A stretch of 22,149 nt of DNA from a virus. Numbering within the stretch: the first letter of the stretch is position 1; the number at the start of each line of letters is the position of its first letter. Shown piece after piece: positions 8,063 through 17,340 of this stretch. Under the pieces are notes generated by a model, which did no database searches, was not told where the DNA came from, and saw nothing but the letters and a program-made list of their open reading frames with translations. The translations under genes and the position numbers were made by a program. Where the stretch lies: IMG/VR virus record IMGVR_UViG_3300017708_000855, positions 1 through 22,149 of that record. One strand, given 5' to 3'.

Positions 8063-9298
8063 TTAGTATTCTAGTCTTACTCTGATTAATGCTTCTCTAT
8101 CAAATGATTTAAGCAACGGCTTACTTAGTTTAGCAACCGCATTCAATGTTCCATCAGTGTCATATAGTCCAACTGTAGTGATATAAACTTTAGGATCACC
8201 GACCATAGTTGCATGTCTTAATTGACCTCGAGATCCAGTTGTAAAGCTAGGATTACTTGAGTAGTTATATCTATAGTTTGGTATTCTACAGAAGAACGTT
8301 TGACTGTGAATATTTTCAGTAGCTCTTGCTGCGAAGTATTCACTACCAGAAACTGCTCTGTATATCTTATTGACGTTTTCGTTCAATTTACTTGTTACAG
8401 CAATTGAATCGCCAGTTCCATCGTAAGTAAGATTTCTATTTGACATAGAGATGACGGCTGATGCTGAAACTAAACTAGCATCGAGTACAATTACACCGTA
8501 ATTAGGATAAACTTTTCCATACTCTGCAGCATCAACTGTGCCTGCTGGACCACCAGCAATAGTTCCAGATACAATTGAAAATGGGCCATCGCCAAGGTCT
8601 GCACTTGCGCTATTGACCTTATTGTCAACTAGTCTTAATGTTTTACCATTTCCGCCGCCTGCAGGGGGACTACCCGATATATGTAGTTCCCAGTTACCTG
8701 CATCCAATCTTTCTTTCATTCTGTTACGATACATTGAAATAAAGATACAGTCTTCTGCATCGGATCCATTAATTTGAAATGCATTATCAGTATCAGCTTT
8801 GTCTTCGAGCAAAGCAGCCATCTGACCGTAAATAGCACCTGTAAATGTTTTTCCTACTGACTGACCTTCAAGCGTTGTAGATCCAGACCCAAATCTGTGT
8901 CCGTATGCAATACTAAATTGAGGTTCTTGTGTAGAATCTACCTGCGGATCTTCACGATATACATCTAGAAAATATTCACCACTTGAGCCTGACTGTGTAG
9001 AACTGGTAAACATTTGATTCGTAAGAGTTCCATCATTCCCGGACCAAGCAGCGGTATTCAATCTTTCACCTACAGCATTTACAACAATATCACCAATATT
9101 ACCATAGCCAGCTGATGTTGCATCTGCAAGCTGAAACACCGTAAATACTTGGGCTATCAAGGCTGGATTTACAGCAGGAATAGGCGCTGGAGTCTCAGCT
9201 TGTCCATTTCCTGCACTTGGAAGATTGTTATTAGTATTAACGTTTCTGTCAGCTAAAGGACCTATACCACCGTATGTTTGTTCGTCTCCGATTACCAT
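8063..9298 (-). CDS. Tail/appendage structural protein, paralogous C-terminus to its neighbour
   Basis: A 411-residue protein. I chose the ATG at 9298-9296 over the TTG one codon upstream because GGAG lies 6 nt before it. The N-terminus is Pro/Asn/Gly-rich (VIGDEQTYGGIGPLADRNVN), resembling a flexible linker. The middle is Gly/Ser-rich and includes GSPPAGGGNG and GTIAGGPAGT loops. The C-terminal module (about 344-411) reads YNYSSNPSFTT, DPKVYITTVGLYDTDGTL and KLSKPLLKSFDREALIRV. It matches the end of the next gene (6334-8052) position by position. It sits 10 nt after the 199-residue gene and 10 nt before its paralogue. It is a virion protein of a type I recall from marine phages; function beyond structure is not visible. 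Confidence 0.68.
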   Translation of the reverse strand: MVIGDEQTYGGIGPLADRNVNTNNNLPSAGNGQAETPAPIPAVNPALIAQVFTVFQLADATSAGYGNIGDIVVNAVGERLNTAAWSGNDGTLTNQMFTSSTQSGSSGEYFLDVYREDPQVDSTQEPQFSIAYGHRFGSGSTTLEGQSVGKTFTGAIYGQMAALLEDKADTDNAFQINGSDAEDCIFISMYRNRMKERLDAGNWELHISGSPPAGGGNGKTLRLVDNKVNSASADLGDGPFSIVSGTIAGGPAGTVDAAEYGKVYPNYGVIVLDASLVSASAVISMSNRNLTYDGTGDSIAVTSKLNENVNKIYRAVSGSEYFAARATENIHSQTFFCRIPNYRYNYSSNPSFTTGSRGQLRHATMVGDPKVYITTVGLYDTDGTLNAVAKLSKPLLKSFDREALIRVRLEY

Positions 9299-9308
9299 CA
9301 ATTACTCC

Positions 9309-9908
9309 TTATAGAATCAATGCAGGATCTTGATTTACAGTGATCTGCTTTTGTATTGTTAGTCCTGTACCAGAATGTACAGCTGTAATAGTTGTGGATT
9401 GTGCCGAAACTAGTGAACGACCTCTAAATGTAATGGTCGCACTTCCATCACCAACTAGTGTATTAGTTGCAAACAGGCCTGGAACCTGTTGACCAGGGAA
9501 GTATGCAATATCACTATTTGCAATAACAACTGTAAATCGACCAGGATTAGACAAGTTACTAACAGTAATACTGAATGAACCTTCTACTGGACCATCAAGT
9601 GTAATAGTAGCATCGGCCGGTGCAGTTGTTGCATAAGGTAAAGTAGTAATGTTCTTCGGTAAAGTCATCAACTTGTAACGAAGCATTTTAGACCCATCAG
9701 GTACAGCTTCAGTCAATGGCATATTCTCAATAGCCTGACCATAATAGTTTGATCCTTGAGAATGGTTGATATCCCATAGTCGATAATCGATTTCATCATC
9801 TGCAACTGCAAACTGAGTTATATTAAATGTACCAGCAGCTAATCTTTCTCGACCTTTTTTAGTCAGAATTGCATCAACTGTAATAGTACTTTTGTCTAAA
9901 AATCCCAT
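9309..9908 (-). CDS. Virion structural protein with conserved N-terminus and Ig-like C-terminus
   Basis: This 199-residue protein starts at an ATG 8 nt after GGAG. The N-terminal half (MGFLDKSTITVDAILTKKGR, then FAVADDEIDYRLWDINHS, YYGQAIENMPLTEA and MLRYKLMTLP) is a strongly patterned block that I recall in small structural proteins of several marine phage groups. Residues about 100-199 are Thr/Ser/Val-rich with alternating hydrophobics (TITLDGPVEGSFSITVSNLS), typical of an immunoglobulin-like beta domain of the sort that decorates tails. It is the first gene after one of the four promoter-like gaps and probably heads a transcript with the two appendage genes downstream. The precise virion location is unknown. 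Confidence 0.68.
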   Translation of the reverse strand: MGFLDKSTITVDAILTKKGRERLAAGTFNITQFAVADDEIDYRLWDINHSQGSNYYGQAIENMPLTEAVPDGSKMLRYKLMTLPKNITTLPYATTAPADATITLDGPVEGSFSITVSNLSNPGRFTVVIANSDIAYFPGQQVPGLFATNTLVGDGSATITFRGRSLVSAQSTTITAVHSGTGLTIQKQITVNQDPALIL

Positions 9909-9926
9909 TGTATTCTCTCCTGTTAG

Positions 9927-9938
9927 TATAAATATAGA
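9927..9938 (-). promoter_or_regulatory. Candidate phage promoter, intergenic AT-rich motif copy 2
   Basis: The minus strand reads CTATATTTATAC here, with the core ATATTTAT 19 nt before the start codon at 9908. It lies in the 38-nt gap after the 1263-residue structural gene. On the plus strand it contains TATAAATA, the T4 late-promoter core, facing away from the genes. It is the least complete of the four copies on its downstream side. Confidence 0.42.
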
Positions 9939-9946
9939 CTTTTATT

Positions 9947-12900
9947 TTATCTTATAGTAATTTCTGGTGCCGTTATACTTGGACCGTTGGTCTGTACAAC
10001 CGGTGTATTTGGATTGGTTTCAACTACTTCAATAGCAGCTTTGATATTAGGCATTAAACCTTCAAAGGTTATAGTTGGATCGGAACTTGCGTACGATATA
10101 ATTCCACCAATAGATCCAGCGATAGTTCCTAGCTTACAGCCATTGTATTGTAGATTTTGTATAGCAAGTGGAGTATAGTCTTGTACTTCAGCTTCAACTA
10201 ACGATCTACTTACAAAGGAACCAGTTGCGTCAGTAGTATATTGTATTCTCTTTTTAAGAATAGACTTACGACCTGAATAATATACTGGAACATCTAAACT
10301 TATAGTATCGCCTATTCGATAATAGCCTGTGTTTGATGTTACAAAACTAGAAGGATGTATTCTAGTACCCTCATATGAATAATCATATCCAAAAATAGAT
10401 GTAGCATCTATATCGGCAATGATAGCTCCGTTAAATCTACCAGTTGGATCAGGGTCATCGGCCAAAGCTAAGGTTTGAATAGGTACTGAACCAGTTGCAC
10501 GAACTATATTAGGTACAGATGCAGCAGTGTTATTACCATAGCTGACGTTTTGCATTGACTCTGAATACTGCTTAACTGTATTTCGCTCAAGTAAAGTTGG
10601 CGCTACAAGTAGACCGACCTGCTTGATTGACCTTGCAGGTAGCATTTTGTCAATTTGCTTAAACAAAGACTTGTCAAAATACTTTAACACGTTCATATAT
10701 GCAGCAAAAGTCAAACGATTGTTGTACTTTTTCCAATAGTAATTTCTAATGTTCCTTAATTCAGCATATTCGCCTCTGTATCGATCTCTTGGATTTCCAA
10801 CAAAGTCATCAAATGATGTTCCGCCTATTTCATGTGCCATGTCAAGGTCAATTTCATGTGTAGGACTAAAATATACTCCGACCAAAGCGCTGTCAGGACC
10901 GGCTAAATTAAGTGAGCTTGATACAGAAGATGAATTTTGATAAAGTTCAGTTGCAGAATTAGCAGGTGCTATTCTAATCTTGTCACTGATAGCCGTGTTA
11001 CCCGCTATATCAGGCATACATGTATAGTAGGTTTCTTCTTCGTATGCATAATCACTAGTTTCAACGCCAGTAAAGCCTGAAGCAGTTGCTGTCAACGTAG
11101 TTGATCCTGATCCTGGGCCAAATGGGTGCGTAGGATATAAGTGACTAGATGAAATAAAACTATTACCAGTACCTATATCAGCAACTACATTATCAGTACC
11201 GAATGTATAACGTGTTATTAAGTCAGTAAATGACGCCGTATAACTATTACCTTCAATAGATAAAGGTGATAGTGTATGATTGTCGTAAGCATCAGAGGCC
11301 AAAGCAGTATAATGTGGAGCACTTACATCAGTATGGAACCAGCTTCTGAATTCCTGAATTGATCCTGATATACCGGAAGGTCTAGTAGTAGTTCCATATG
11401 AAAATCCAAATGAGCTAGTACCAATAGTTACAGCCTTCTCATAGGTATGAGAACCAGGAGCTCCATATTCCATGTTCCAGTTGCCATTATTCTCATTTTG
11501 TGATGCACCGGCAGGTACTGTTATTTCACAACTTGCAGTATGTGTTATTTTAGCATTTGAATATTCAGCAGACTTCTGCGCAGATGCTTTAAGTAACCAA
11601 TCAGCGCCGCTGTCGTTCTTTCTTTTAGCATCTACACCGGCTCTTGTAACCTGTATATTATACCAATCATTGTCAAAAAATGGTAAAAATGGTGAAGATG
11701 CTGATAGCATATTGCTACTAGCATTACTTTGAGACACTTTACTGTAATATAAATGTAATTGTCCATGATTACTCATAGACGAGTTAGCATTTGCGGCACT
11801 AATGTGAGGTTCTAACGTTAATCCCCAATAAGGTGTAGAAATTAGACAACTGGCAGTCTGAGGATTAGTAGTATTAATCAACTTAGGGTTAATTCTTAAT
11901 TCATATCCGTCAGGTGCAGGTGATCTAGAATCATAAGACTGTGTAAGAGCACCGACAGGGCACTGTATAGCACTTCCTGTTCGCATTCTAATACTTCTAT
12001 TGAACTTTTGATAGGTTCTATAAGTATTAGCAGTCTGTACTTTACTTTTTCCACCATATTCTACAATTTGTAGTAGACTATTAGGCATACCATAAGTTGC
12101 AAGTAATGCCTTTATGCCCCTTTCAGTACCTCGAGTCTTGAGAAGATGTGGTAAATTGTTAATTGTTCTGTTCCAGATCTCCTTTGTTACATCTGCAGTA
12201 GGTATTTGATTTGAATCAGCATTAACAGTATATCCACTAGCAGTAAAGGGTGTTCCAGCATAATATGACCACAGATCATCAATAGAATAGCCTGATTGAG
12301 GTTCCCAGCCAAGACTAGAAAGAGCATGATATACGACATCCTTACTTAAACCGACATCAAGTTTTTCATTTCTGTTGTATAATCTATTGATATGGTCAAC
12401 ATAAGTCCAAACTTGATCAAAGTGCTGGCCAATCATGTTTACAAATGTCAAATATGGAGCATTTGAAGTATCAATTCTAACATGAAGTGGAATGGCCTTT
12501 TCTAAACTATGATCGTTATCCTGATCATAATCAATAGCATCCAAACTACGAGTTGCAAACCACTGAGTAGCTAATGTAGAATCTACTGTAGCATTTGTAT
12601 ATGGATATGTTGAATTAGTTTTAGGCCAAGTGGACTGATAAAAATAGCCCATTGAACTAGTTTCTGTAGAATGTGAGCTAAAATATAGATGCCTTTCATA
12701 GTCGTCAAAACCCGTTACAATAGCATCAGACTTTTGTGTATACAGCGTTACGTTTTTGCTTGAATGATATGAGCCTGAAGATACTACATTATTTAATGTG
12801 CCTATACTTGAACTATAATATTCAAGTAATTGCATTTTATACTTAAAATTATCTAGTCTTTCTTTTGCAGAGCCAAAATGTACGAATGATTTGAATAATC

Positions 12901-13738
12901 TGTAGTCAATTCCAAGATCAGCACTGACTACACCAGATCCCGACAAAGCCGTATTCAGAATTTGCTGTACAGTACTAGAGCCCATTGACATGCCAGACCC
13001 AGTTGTCAGTGCAGTATACGATAAATAATCAGTCGACTGCGGGTCTAGCTTATCATGTTTGATAGTAAAATCAGGAGGTGCAATTGGAGTACCAGTTGGA
13101 GCAGGCTCACGTGTTACAATTTCAATATCATAAGATACTAAAGGAACTCCAATTGAAACTATATCGAAATTTACACCTGGAACTACTGAATCATCTAACG
13201 GTTTGTCTAATTTTAATGTAAGTACAGTACCACGAGCCGCTATTTTAGCATTTAGTATACTGTAAAAGGTTCCATTAACGTAAAAAGCATTGTTGTAGTT
13301 TCTAGCCCATTCATTGTCATTCGATGTATCAGCTGAAAATCTTCTAAAAAGAGCCGATTCAAGATCATAATAGGCTTGGTTTGATATATCAAACGGCAAA
13401 TTTATCTTAATCTCTGTTCTTGAATTAGAAATTCTTGATAAATTAACTAATGATGTAGAAACATTATCGCCACCTTGTGTTAAGAGTGACGTGTACAACT
13501 GTACATTGCACGTATATCGACCTGTTTTAGGTTCTAAACCTGATATTGCAGCATTTAAGTCTAAATTTACTAGTCCTTCAACTACGTCTATAGGTATATT
13601 AGAACGATAATCTATAACGCTGTCAGATATCTGTAAAGATATAGCAGCTAATGGACTGTTTAGTCCTGTTGGATAGATTGGAAAGTATCCGGTATCAGCA
13701 ACGTTATAGTTAACTAAATTACTATATGATATTTCCAT
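9947..13738 (-). CDS. Large virion structural protein, probably baseplate wedge (gp7-like position)
   Basis: At 1263 residues this is the longest gene. It follows gp6 and two smaller structural genes, near where T4 has gp7. Residues 440-495 are helical (YVDHINRLYNRNEKLDVGLS, then SIDDLWSYYAG). They lead to a block at 521-563 (IWNRTINNLPHLLKTRGTER, KALLATYGMP, EYGG) that I recall from large structural proteins of many marine phages. Residues about 575-860 look like a LamG/ConA beta-sandwich (FFDNDWYNIQVTR and SGSIQEFRSWF). Residues 984-1052 (DRYRGEYAELRNIRNYYWKK, FDKSLFKQIDKMLPARS, LLVAPTLLER) form a second conserved helical block. The C-terminus is beta-rich. No enzymatic motif was found. The gp7 comparison rests on size and position; I see no direct sequence match to T4 gp7. 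Confidence 0.7.
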   Translation of the reverse strand: MEISYSNLVNYNVADTGYFPIYPTGLNSPLAAISLQISDSVIDYRSNIPIDVVEGLVNLDLNAAISGLEPKTGRYTCNVQLYTSLLTQGGDNVSTSLVNLSRISNSRTEIKINLPFDISNQAYYDLESALFRRFSADTSNDNEWARNYNNAFYVNGTFYSILNAKIAARGTVLTLKLDKPLDDSVVPGVNFDIVSIGVPLVSYDIEIVTREPAPTGTPIAPPDFTIKHDKLDPQSTDYLSYTALTTGSGMSMGSSTVQQILNTALSGSGVVSADLGIDYRLFKSFVHFGSAKERLDNFKYKMQLLEYYSSSIGTLNNVVSSGSYHSSKNVTLYTQKSDAIVTGFDDYERHLYFSSHSTETSSMGYFYQSTWPKTNSTYPYTNATVDSTLATQWFATRSLDAIDYDQDNDHSLEKAIPLHVRIDTSNAPYLTFVNMIGQHFDQVWTYVDHINRLYNRNEKLDVGLSKDVVYHALSSLGWEPQSGYSIDDLWSYYAGTPFTASGYTVNADSNQIPTADVTKEIWNRTINNLPHLLKTRGTERGIKALLATYGMPNSLLQIVEYGGKSKVQTANTYRTYQKFNRSIRMRTGSAIQCPVGALTQSYDSRSPAPDGYELRINPKLINTTNPQTASCLISTPYWGLTLEPHISAANANSSMSNHGQLHLYYSKVSQSNASSNMLSASSPFLPFFDNDWYNIQVTRAGVDAKRKNDSGADWLLKASAQKSAEYSNAKITHTASCEITVPAGASQNENNGNWNMEYGAPGSHTYEKAVTIGTSSFGFSYGTTTRPSGISGSIQEFRSWFHTDVSAPHYTALASDAYDNHTLSPLSIEGNSYTASFTDLITRYTFGTDNVVADIGTGNSFISSSHLYPTHPFGPGSGSTTLTATASGFTGVETSDYAYEEETYYTCMPDIAGNTAISDKIRIAPANSATELYQNSSSVSSSLNLAGPDSALVGVYFSPTHEIDLDMAHEIGGTSFDDFVGNPRDRYRGEYAELRNIRNYYWKKYNNRLTFAAYMNVLKYFDKSLFKQIDKMLPARSIKQVGLLVAPTLLERNTVKQYSESMQNVSYGNNTAASVPNIVRATGSVPIQTLALADDPDPTGRFNGAIIADIDATSIFGYDYSYEGTRIHPSSFVTSNTGYYRIGDTISLDVPVYYSGRKSILKKRIQYTTDATGSFVSRSLVEAEVQDYTPLAIQNLQYNGCKLGTIAGSIGGIISYASSDPTITFEGLMPNIKAAIEVVETNPNTPVVQTNGPSITAPEITIR

Positions 13739-13741
13739 CTA

Positions 13742-14419
13742 TTAGAATTCCCTAAACTTAATTTTGTAATTTGATTCTACGTCAACTGGACTAATGTCTA
13801 GAAAAACATAAGGTATAGTTACATTAAAGGTATTAGTTTCTTCAGTATCAATAAATATCATACCTGTAGGGGACGTAGACGATGCGGTTGTATCGACGAC
13901 GAAATTAGGTTGTGTGTATTGATAGTCTCTACCTTCTACTCGGTCTTCAGCTAATGCACTTTCTACTACACCTAAAGTCAAACCAGTTTGTGCGTTTATA
14001 CCTACAGGACCGGCTATCGTAACTTCACCAGATTCTTCGTCAGGTTCTGGCGGTGGAGGTAATTGAGATAACACATATTCGGCATATTCTAGATAATCGC
14101 CTTCACCAGACGTATAATTGTCTATACGGTTGACGACCCGTTGTAGTCTATTAGAAGCTGAACCTGTTTGTAGTTCATTCATCAGGTCATTAAGAAACTC
14201 CCTAAAAAATACCCGGCCTTCAGTTTCTGTTGTATCATAATTTTCGATGTATTCAGTTATGATAATATAGTATTGTATATCAAAATTAGAACTGCCGAAA
14301 CTGGCCTGCATCTCAGAAAGAAAATTAGGCACATAATAGAACTGCTCTAAAGAAAGTAAGTTACCAGCGTCCATTTGCTGGAGTCTAACAGGTGTTAACC
14401 AATTTGATCCTAAAGACAT
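13742..14419 (-). CDS. Unknown virion-cluster protein with polyproline linker
   Basis: I do not recognise this 225-residue protein. The N-terminal half (1-~130) is helical and acidic (QQMDAGNLLSLEQFYYVPNF, FFREFLNDLMNELQ). A linker LPPPPEPDEESGE at about 134-146 separates it from a beta-rich C-terminal half that ends FLDISPVDVESNYKIKFREF. It starts one base after the stop of the gene before it and ends 3 nt before the 1263-residue gene, so it is co-translated with the baseplate genes. A wedge component is likely from position only. The proline run could slow ribosomes in hosts dependent on EF-P. Confidence 0.6.
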   Translation of the reverse strand: MSLGSNWLTPVRLQQMDAGNLLSLEQFYYVPNFLSEMQASFGSSNFDIQYYIIITEYIENYDTTETEGRVFFREFLNDLMNELQTGSASNRLQRVVNRIDNYTSGEGDYLEYAEYVLSQLPPPPEPDEESGEVTIAGPVGINAQTGLTLGVVESALAEDRVEGRDYQYTQPNFVVDTTASSTSPTGMIFIDTEETNTFNVTIPYVFLDISPVDVESNYKIKFREF

Positions 14420-14420
14420 T

Positions 14421-15458
14421 TTATTCCTCTATTTCAAATGTTTCAGGTAATTCAATAATGTCTGTTTGACTACCGCTTACAACTTGAAGTACTACCTGAT
14501 ATTTTCTATATGGATAAAACAGGTCAGTATCTAATGCATCTATATAATGTCCTGATGCATTTGCACTTAGCCTTAAGTATTCTTTCATTTGCCACGGCAA
14601 TAACAAATCACCCGATCCAACGTCTTTAAAATTGTAGTAACTAGAAGAAGGTAGATAGTTTACTGTATCAGCTACTGACGTAGTCGCATATGATGCAGCA
14701 GGATAAAGTTCTCTGGCTCCAAATCTAAATACAGGCGATGAGCCAGATCTGTATGACGTTTGTAAGTTCTTATGGTATACTACATAATCGTTTGTAACAT
14801 CTAATAAAGATCCTGCAGATGATGTTACATATGAAACTGAAGATGTAAACAAGAAAAGAGCAGGTTGATAAATTGTATGAGTACCTGCACCATAATATTC
14901 TATAGTACCTTGTCGTGTAGCATTAGCTTCAACCGAGCTTGATAGGTTTACATTTACAAATCTTAATCGGCCAGTATGACCTGCTGAAGCAGACCAAAGA
15001 GTTGATACGTTTAAATCGACATCAGTAGACCGGCCATAGTCAAATGTAATAGATGTTCTATTACTTGACGTCTGATTGGTCCAAGCTAAAAGAGATGTTT
15101 GATCTTGATGTCCGAAAGTAGCGCCTTCTTGGACCTGCGGGTTAGAATCTCTACGACCTCTTCCGATATAGTATACGTCTGCACTTGACGAATTGAAGCC
15201 TACTTCCAAAGAAGACGTTACTGGTAATGCTTCAGCATGTGCAGTAAATACTTTGAGCCAAGCAATAGGATAATTACTGTACTGAGACTCTATACCATTT
15301 GGAAATTTAATCAGACCTCGTTTGAGATATTTACCCGTTATTAAACTTGACGAAATAATCTTTCCAACTTGAAAGGTCTCATCTCTATGAAAACTCTGAG
15401 ATGGATATAGCTCATTCAGTGTAGTTGTAGATATGGCTTTATATACTTTTACTGACAT
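14421..15458 (-). CDS. Virion structural protein, DNRLRE-like beta-sandwich type
   Basis: This 345-residue protein follows gp6 with a 1-nt gap. Its pattern suits a beta-sandwich structural family that I recall in marine phages: an N-terminal strand set (GKYLKRGLIKFPNG, about 42-55, then IAWLKVFTAHAEALP), a Ser/Thr/Tyr-rich middle with SWT-like loops (TSLLAWTNQT), and a C-terminal domain with FRFGARELYPAASYATTS, YLPSSSYYNFKD and DLFYPYRKYQVVLQVVS. The ends are acidic (ELPETFEIEE). There is no transmembrane segment or enzyme motif. It is probably a baseplate or tail-fibre-attachment protein. The family link is from remembered sequence pattern and is less certain than the gp6 and gp25 calls. Confidence 0.6.
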   Translation of the reverse strand: MSVKVYKAISTTTLNELYPSQSFHRDETFQVGKIISSSLITGKYLKRGLIKFPNGIESQYSNYPIAWLKVFTAHAEALPVTSSLEVGFNSSSADVYYIGRGRRDSNPQVQEGATFGHQDQTSLLAWTNQTSSNRTSITFDYGRSTDVDLNVSTLWSASAGHTGRLRFVNVNLSSSVEANATRQGTIEYYGAGTHTIYQPALFLFTSSVSYVTSSAGSLLDVTNDYVVYHKNLQTSYRSGSSPVFRFGARELYPAASYATTSVADTVNYLPSSSYYNFKDVGSGDLLLPWQMKEYLRLSANASGHYIDALDTDLFYPYRKYQVVLQVVSGSQTDIIELPETFEIEE

Positions 15459-15459
15459 C

Positions 15460-17331
15460 TTATAGTCCTATTATTCGTCCTTGAATATCACTGTCTGGGA
15501 ATTTAATTTCCCATATCATAGGATCCTGACTAGGATAAATTACATTTTTATTTGTTGCATCTTCCATATTGTATGTAATGCCAGAATAGCCGTCTGATGT
15601 TGCAAATTTATTTGTAAACTTAATGTTCTGAATCATTACAACACCTGGTACAGCATCTAATGTAGCATGTAAATCGCGTATATAGATAGGCTGATTGATT
15701 TGCCAGTTATCTGGATCGAAATATTTCTTGACGGCTTCGATACATCTAAGTATTACAGCTTTACCATTTTCATTCGCAGCAGGTACAATATCGAAGTCTA
15801 AACCAAAGTTAACGATAAATGCATCTCTAATATTGATAGCATCAGTCAGTAACCTATACTGACTTAGATATTGTTGCAAATTTTCTTTAGTAGACTGTGT
15901 GGTCGTCGTATATTTCCTGTCTGAATCATATGACAATACATAAAGATCCATAGCCAACGGGTTTTCAAACTCAATAGAGTTATTGACCTGATCATTTTGT
16001 ACAATATGAGCTTTAGCAATTCCACCGTACTTAGCAGGTAATGAATATACTCTTGAAATATAGTCCTCAAGTGTTACTGCTCGGTTTTGTGATGCGTATG
16101 ACGCCAGTGCATTGTACCTTATCTCGTCAATGTCTTCGGAATTTTTACCGCCTGTTGCGGCTTTTGGATTTGTGACCGCTATTGAATCTAGTGTAGCAGT
16201 AACTACATTTGAATCTAGATTGTCGGTTGTCAGAACAGTAGTCTTTTCATCAATAGTATTAATGTCGCCTGATGGTACATTAGATGCTATACCGCCGCCT
16301 TTAAGATATTCAACGGCTAAAGCGGTATTAGCAGGAGCTTGACCGTATGCACGAGTAAACATAATGTTAGCTGGATCGAATGAACGATCAATGTCTTGTG
16401 CAGGACCGATATTCAAAACGTTACCAACTGTATTTGGATTAGGTACAAGTAATTCATCAGGATTACTACTAATGCCAGCACCAAATTGTAATATAGTAAA
16501 GCTACCAGAATCTATAGTTGTAGTAAAGCGTCTCGCTGTTCGTCTTAACTTTAAAAGATACGGAGTAGTACTAGTATCAGATGCCCGATCGGGAGAAACT
16601 TGCTCATTAGCATGAATCTGATCAAATATAGTGTCCTGAGCTAAATAATCTACTTCAGTCCATTCATCACCATCACTGTCAGTTACCTTAGTAATTTGAA
16701 TTACGTTATTGGCTCCGAGCTTTGCTTGAAGAAATTTCTCTGGTGAACCTACAGTAATGTTCTCAGTTACAGATTCACCTGAAATAGCCTTTACACCTTT
16801 TTTAATTAGATAATTAGTAGGAAGACCTGAAACATCGTCAATACTAAATATTGAAACTTGAGAATCTGAACTACCTGTTGAGGAAAAATCAACTTCGTGT
16901 AATGTAGTAAACTTGATAGTTGAATCTGACTCAGCACTACATAACATACCTTCTTGAACTACAGGTGCATATCGCATATCAGGCAAGGTACTTGCTCCAC
17001 TACCAACTGCAGGTACAACACAGAATACATCTAGTTCTACCGTTGATGGAACACTAGCTTTAGCTTTATAGCCAAGAGCCCTAGCCTGTTGAATAACGTT
17101 ACTCTTTTCCTGAGCATACTGTAGCATATTTTCTCGTAGAGCATGGTCTGTATAATAACTTAAGATATCACCAACCATTGCAGACGTTTCAATAAACATC
17201 ATGCCAGGACTAGTTTCATTAAAGTCGTTATACGTATCAGGGAAATATTGCTTTGTAAAGTCAATTATATTTTGCCTGAACGAGGTAAAGTCTCTACTTA
17301 GATATTTGATTTCTTTTTTAACCTGAGTCAT
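15460..17331 (-). CDS. 6: Baseplate wedge subunit gp6 (baseplate J family)
   Basis: A 623-residue protein with the N-terminal signature of T4 gp6 / baseplate J proteins: YLSRDFTSFRQNIIDFTKQ, then SPGMMFIETSAMVGDILSYY (41-60), DHALRENML and ARALGYKAKASVPS. The C-terminal half has the repeating beta-alpha unit typical of the family (ALASYASQNRAVTLEDYISR, then INIRDAFIVNFGLDFDIVPA). Gp6 dimers form the core ring of the baseplate and join neighbouring wedges, and the family is conserved in contractile injection machines. The length is close to T4 gp6 (about 660). It follows gp25, its wedge partner, with a 9-nt gap and AAAGG before the ATG. Nothing in it looks broken. Confidence 0.93.
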   Translation of the reverse strand: MTQVKKEIKYLSRDFTSFRQNIIDFTKQYFPDTYNDFNETSPGMMFIETSAMVGDILSYYTDHALRENMLQYAQEKSNVIQQARALGYKAKASVPSTVELDVFCVVPAVGSGASTLPDMRYAPVVQEGMLCSAESDSTIKFTTLHEVDFSSTGSSDSQVSIFSIDDVSGLPTNYLIKKGVKAISGESVTENITVGSPEKFLQAKLGANNVIQITKVTDSDGDEWTEVDYLAQDTIFDQIHANEQVSPDRASDTSTTPYLLKLRRTARRFTTTIDSGSFTILQFGAGISSNPDELLVPNPNTVGNVLNIGPAQDIDRSFDPANIMFTRAYGQAPANTALAVEYLKGGGIASNVPSGDINTIDEKTTVLTTDNLDSNVVTATLDSIAVTNPKAATGGKNSEDIDEIRYNALASYASQNRAVTLEDYISRVYSLPAKYGGIAKAHIVQNDQVNNSIEFENPLAMDLYVLSYDSDRKYTTTTQSTKENLQQYLSQYRLLTDAINIRDAFIVNFGLDFDIVPAANENGKAVILRCIEAVKKYFDPDNWQINQPIYIRDLHATLDAVPGVVMIQNIKFTNKFATSDGYSGITYNMEDATNKNVIYPSQDPMIWEIKFPDSDIQGRIIGL

Positions 17332-17340
17332 TATGGCCTT

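Noticed and set aside
9299-9301. TTG start one codon before the ATG of the 411-residue structural gene
   Set aside because: GGAG is only 3 nt from the TTG but 6 nt from the ATG, so the ATG is the better start.
13851-13858. Fifth copy of the ATATTTAT motif
   Set aside because: It lies inside the coding sequence of the 225-residue gene, where it encodes part of a beta strand, and is about 110 nt upstream of the next start. Not counted as a promoter.
15864-16070. 68-codon minus-strand frame inside gp6
   Set aside because: It is an out-of-frame shadow of the gp6 coding sequence with no ribosome site. The same applies to 7413-7658 and 19271-19462.
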